Assembly: GCA_900540345.1 (NCBI GenBank)
Contig: UQFK01000001.1
Coordinates: 269,501-333,500 of the forward strand
From: an uncultured Eggerthella sp.
Lineage (GTDB): Bacteria > Actinomycetota > Coriobacteriia > Coriobacteriales > Eggerthellaceae
Length of the DNA stretch: 64,000 nt
Direction: 5' to 3'
In this document: piece by piece, positions 61,775-64,000 of the stretch
How the letters are laid out: every line of letters starts with the position of its first letter
How positions within the stretch are numbered: position 1 is the stretch's first letter
The notes under the pieces: model-generated
What the model saw: the letters and a program-made list of their open reading frames with translations, nothing else
The model's database searches: none
Told to the model about the DNA's origin: nothing
Made by a program: the position numbers and the translations under genes

Positions 61775-61970
61775 GGGCATATCCTTTCGGTCGGGTATCT
61801 TAGCCTTATCTTCATGCTTCTTGAAAAAGAGTCGAGTAAAAGTTACCAAAGTGAAACATCTTCTACCGCTCGCCGTCAATCTAACAACCTCGTATCATCA
61901 ACGTCGATCGCTCACGGTTCGCGTATCATGATGAATGACCCAGATGAAACGCAGTCGAAAGAGGTAGGGC

Positions 61971-62993
61971 ATGAACCGCATCGCATTAGCAGCGGTGAAA
62001 GCGATCACGAAGCTTCGTCCAAATATCAAGGACGGCTACAAGCGACAGCGCGTCGCTGAAGACCTGAGCGCAAAGCTCACCATAGCCGATCCACGGTGCC
62101 GCATCGACGATGACACGGTCACCGCGATCGATGGTTTTAAGATCCCTATTCGCATCTTCACGCCTCTTGATGTTGATTTTTCGCTTCGCTCGGGCCTTCA
62201 TGTTAGCGAAGAAGTAAAGGGGACGATCCTCTTCTTTCATGGAGGAGGCTGGGCAAATGGCGATGTCGATTTCTATACGGATACCTGCATGAAAACAGCG
62301 ATCAAGCTCGAACGACGCGTTATATCGGTCGACTACCGCCGGTCTCCCGAGCACCCCTTCCCCGCCGCGCCGAGCGACTGCTACGAAGTTGCTCGCCAGC
62401 TCTTCGCGGGAAAGATCGTGCCTGGCATCGATCCGCATAATATTGTGTTGTTTGGCGATTCTGCAGGAGGCAATCTGGCAGCCGTGGTTTCACTCATGGC
62501 TCGCAACACGGGCGATTTTTCCCCGCGCGCGCAGATCCTGCTCTATCCGCTCACCTATAACGACCATTCCACAACCACAATATTCGATTCGGTCTGCGAG
62601 AACGGTGAAGACTACATCCTCACACGCGAGGACATCGAGAGCTATATCGGCATGTATCTTTCTGATCCTTCGGATTATAACGATCCGTACTTCGCACCAT
62701 TGCTTGAGCTCGATCTTTCCAACCAACCGCGCACCTTGGTCATCACTGCGGAATACTGCCCGCTGCGCGACGAAGGCGAAACGTATGCAGCGCGCCTTGA
62801 GGCAGATGGCAACCAAGTTGAATGCGTGCGCATCCTCGATGCGGTCCATGGCTATTTTCTCTACCCATCCGTATTCAGCTTCGTGCGTGATACCTATCGC
62901 ATCATCGAGAGCTTCTTGAACGATGAGGCCCTGCCAGATAATGAAGACAATGCGTGGCTTGCACTGTTGCCGGCCGAAGATGATCCCAGCTGA
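61971..62993 (+). CDS. Alpha/beta hydrolase (HSL / acetyl esterase family)
   Basis: A 340-residue esterase. The oxyanion motif HGGG is in LFFHGGGWANGD near 90, the nucleophile Ser in FGDSAGGNLAAV near 165, Asp in the segment CPLRDEGETYA near 265 and His in VHGYFLYP near 295. AGGTAGG lies upstream of the ATG. It ends 12 bp before an acyltransferase-like gene on the same strand, suggesting a joint role in acylation and deacylation of a lipid or small molecule. Confidence 0.88.
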   Translation: MNRIALAAVKAITKLRPNIKDGYKRQRVAEDLSAKLTIADPRCRIDDDTVTAIDGFKIPIRIFTPLDVDFSLRSGLHVSEEVKGTILFFHGGGWANGDVDFYTDTCMKTAIKLERRVISVDYRRSPEHPFPAAPSDCYEVARQLFAGKIVPGIDPHNIVLFGDSAGGNLAAVVSLMARNTGDFSPRAQILLYPLTYNDHSTTTIFDSVCENGEDYILTREDIESYIGMYLSDPSDYNDPYFAPLLELDLSNQPRTLVITAEYCPLRDEGETYAARLEADGNQVECVRILDAVHGYFLYPSVFSFVRDTYRIIESFLNDEALPDNEDNAWLALLPAEDDPS

Positions 62994-63005
62994 TAGGTGC
63001 TTTTA

Positions 63006-64000
63006 ATGGCTCGCTCTGATTGGTATCGACTCGACAATGTTGGCAAATTCTATGCTTCGCAGGCTGGACGCCGAGGTCAAACGGTGTTTCGCTTTTCTGC
63101 GACGATGAACGAGCCTGTCAGCCCCAAAGCATTGCAGATCGCGCTCGATCGCACAGTCGAACAGTTCCCTGGCTTCAACGTCAAGCTTCGCAGCGGTATA
63201 TTCTGGCACTATCTTGAACCAGCAGGCGGAATACCAGAAGTCCGTGAAGAAGCACTGCCGATCTGCTCGAATCTGCATTCTGGTCTTGAGAGCGTGCTCT
63301 TTCGAGTGAGCTATTTCGGCGCTCGGATCAATCTCGAAGTATCCCATATGATCTCCGATGGTCGCGGCACATTGGAATTCTTCCGCACGCTCTTAGGCTT
63401 TTACGTGAAGAGGCGCTATGACGTCGAAGTTAACCTGCCTGATGACAGCGTTATACCAAGCCGCCGCACTGAGGATAGCTACACCGCCAATTTCGAGCGC
63501 GAGAAGGCAGGCGCAACCGAAAAGCAAAAGGTCTATCACCTAACTGGATGGAAGAACACCGCCGAACCGAACTTCTTCGAGTATCACCTTTCCGCAAACA
63601 CCGTTCATCGCGTTGCAAAAGAAATGGGTGTGAGCGTAACGTGCCTGATCATAGCAGCGGTCATCGTTGCGATCCGCAACATCATGCCCGTCTCCCAGCG
63701 CAACCGAGCGATCCGCATGGATATTCCTGTTGATCTGCGCGAGACATTTGGATCAGAAACACTCCGCAACTTCTTCGGTCTTGCATTCGTAAGCTATACC
63801 CCCGGCTCCCGTGACGAATCGCTCGCCGATATCGCTCACGAGGTCCAACAGCAGATCTCGAGTGCCACGCAACCCGAATCACTCAAACGTCGCATGAATC
63901 AAATGCTCAAGATTGAAAAGAACCCCCTTATCCGCGCTGCTCCGCTTTTCCTTAAGGACGGCGGACTCATGATTGGCAACTGGATGGCAGCTCAAGAAGT
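63006..64000 (+). CDS. Condensation/acetyltransferase-domain protein, 3' truncated by the window
   Basis: The frame is open to the window end, giving at least 331 residues. It begins MARSDWYRLDNVGKFYASQ, with AGGTG 7 bp upstream. The H-x-x-x-D-G motif of condensation-type acyltransferases, SHMISDGRGT, lies near residue 115. Downstream, RMDIPVDLRE and NFFGLAF fit PapA/alcohol-acetyltransferase-like proteins. Its start is 12 bp after the hydrolase stop codon. Substrate and full length cannot be judged from this window. Confidence 0.8.
   Translation, partial: MARSDWYRLDNVGKFYASQAGRRGQTVFRFSATMNEPVSPKALQIALDRTVEQFPGFNVKLRSGIFWHYLEPAGGIPEVREEALPICSNLHSGLESVLFRVSYFGARINLEVSHMISDGRGTLEFFRTLLGFYVKRRYDVEVNLPDDSVIPSRRTEDSYTANFEREKAGATEKQKVYHLTGWKNTAEPNFFEYHLSANTVHRVAKEMGVSVTCLIIAAVIVAIRNIMPVSQRNRAIRMDIPVDLRETFGSETLRNFFGLAFVSYTPGSRDESLADIAHEVQQQISSATQPESLKRRMNQMLKIEKNPLIRAAPLFLKDGGLMIGNWMAAQE

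Overview
The window looks like a mid-GC chromosomal segment of an anaerobic or microaerophilic actinobacterium of the class Coriobacteriia (Eggerthellaceae-like). This is inferred from choline-binding-type wall repeats, an [FeFe] hydrogenase locus, the integrase/excisionase type and codon use; no rRNA or tRNA gene is present to confirm it. I found no tRNA, rRNA or CRISPR array.

Layout. 1-7.7 kb: housekeeping genes (DAHP synthase/chorismate mutase pair, a wall-repeat protein, UppP, an AEC transporter, guaA) plus an 840-bp repeat-rich intergenic region. 7.7-22 kb: an accessory island directly downstream of guaA, whose 3' end is a common integration site. It holds an AT-rich orphan gene pair, a three-gene restriction-modification operon (two adenine-methyltransferase-like proteins and a GIY-YIG/helicase), a serine recombinase, a mobilisation-type protein, a frameshifted tyrosine integrase with excisionase and XRE regulator, and an XRE/AAA ATPase/subtilisin-like protease operon. 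A perfect 20-bp inverted repeat flanks a promoter-like segment between the restriction operon and the recombinase, so the restriction system looks phase-variable by promoter inversion. 22.2-25 kb: an ABC-F gene behind a leader that appears to hide its ribosome binding site, followed by a TipA-like MerR regulator.

25-41 kb: BrnQ transporter; a MarR regulator divergent from an MFS exporter fused to CBS domains; a five-gene ECF plus YbtPQ-like ABC cluster with a divergent AraC regulator and DtxR-like boxes, suggesting iron or metallophore uptake; then a spermidine-synthase-like protein, a 12-TM-type permease, an SDR and an XRE membrane regulator. 41-51 kb: a Tat-type lipoprotein GH3 hydrolase, a large secreted metallo-beta-lactamase-fold/wall-repeat protein, an AGCS symporter, a VanZ-RDD protein, apt, and an NAD(P)HX epimerase with an unusual repeat-encoded N-terminus, followed by about 1.4 kb of repeats without a convincing gene. 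51.6-58 kb: flavoprotein plus [FeFe] hydrogenase, and a substrate-binding lipoprotein with a fused permease-ATPase. 58-64 kb: LEA-like protein, MsrAB, AzgA-type purine permease, 3-hydroxyacyl-CoA dehydrogenase, alpha/beta hydrolase and an acyltransferase running off the window end.

The main unusual points are the invertible promoter controlling the restriction operon, the protease/ATPase defence-like operon, the ABC-F attenuator, and a family of dispersed intergenic inverted repeats.
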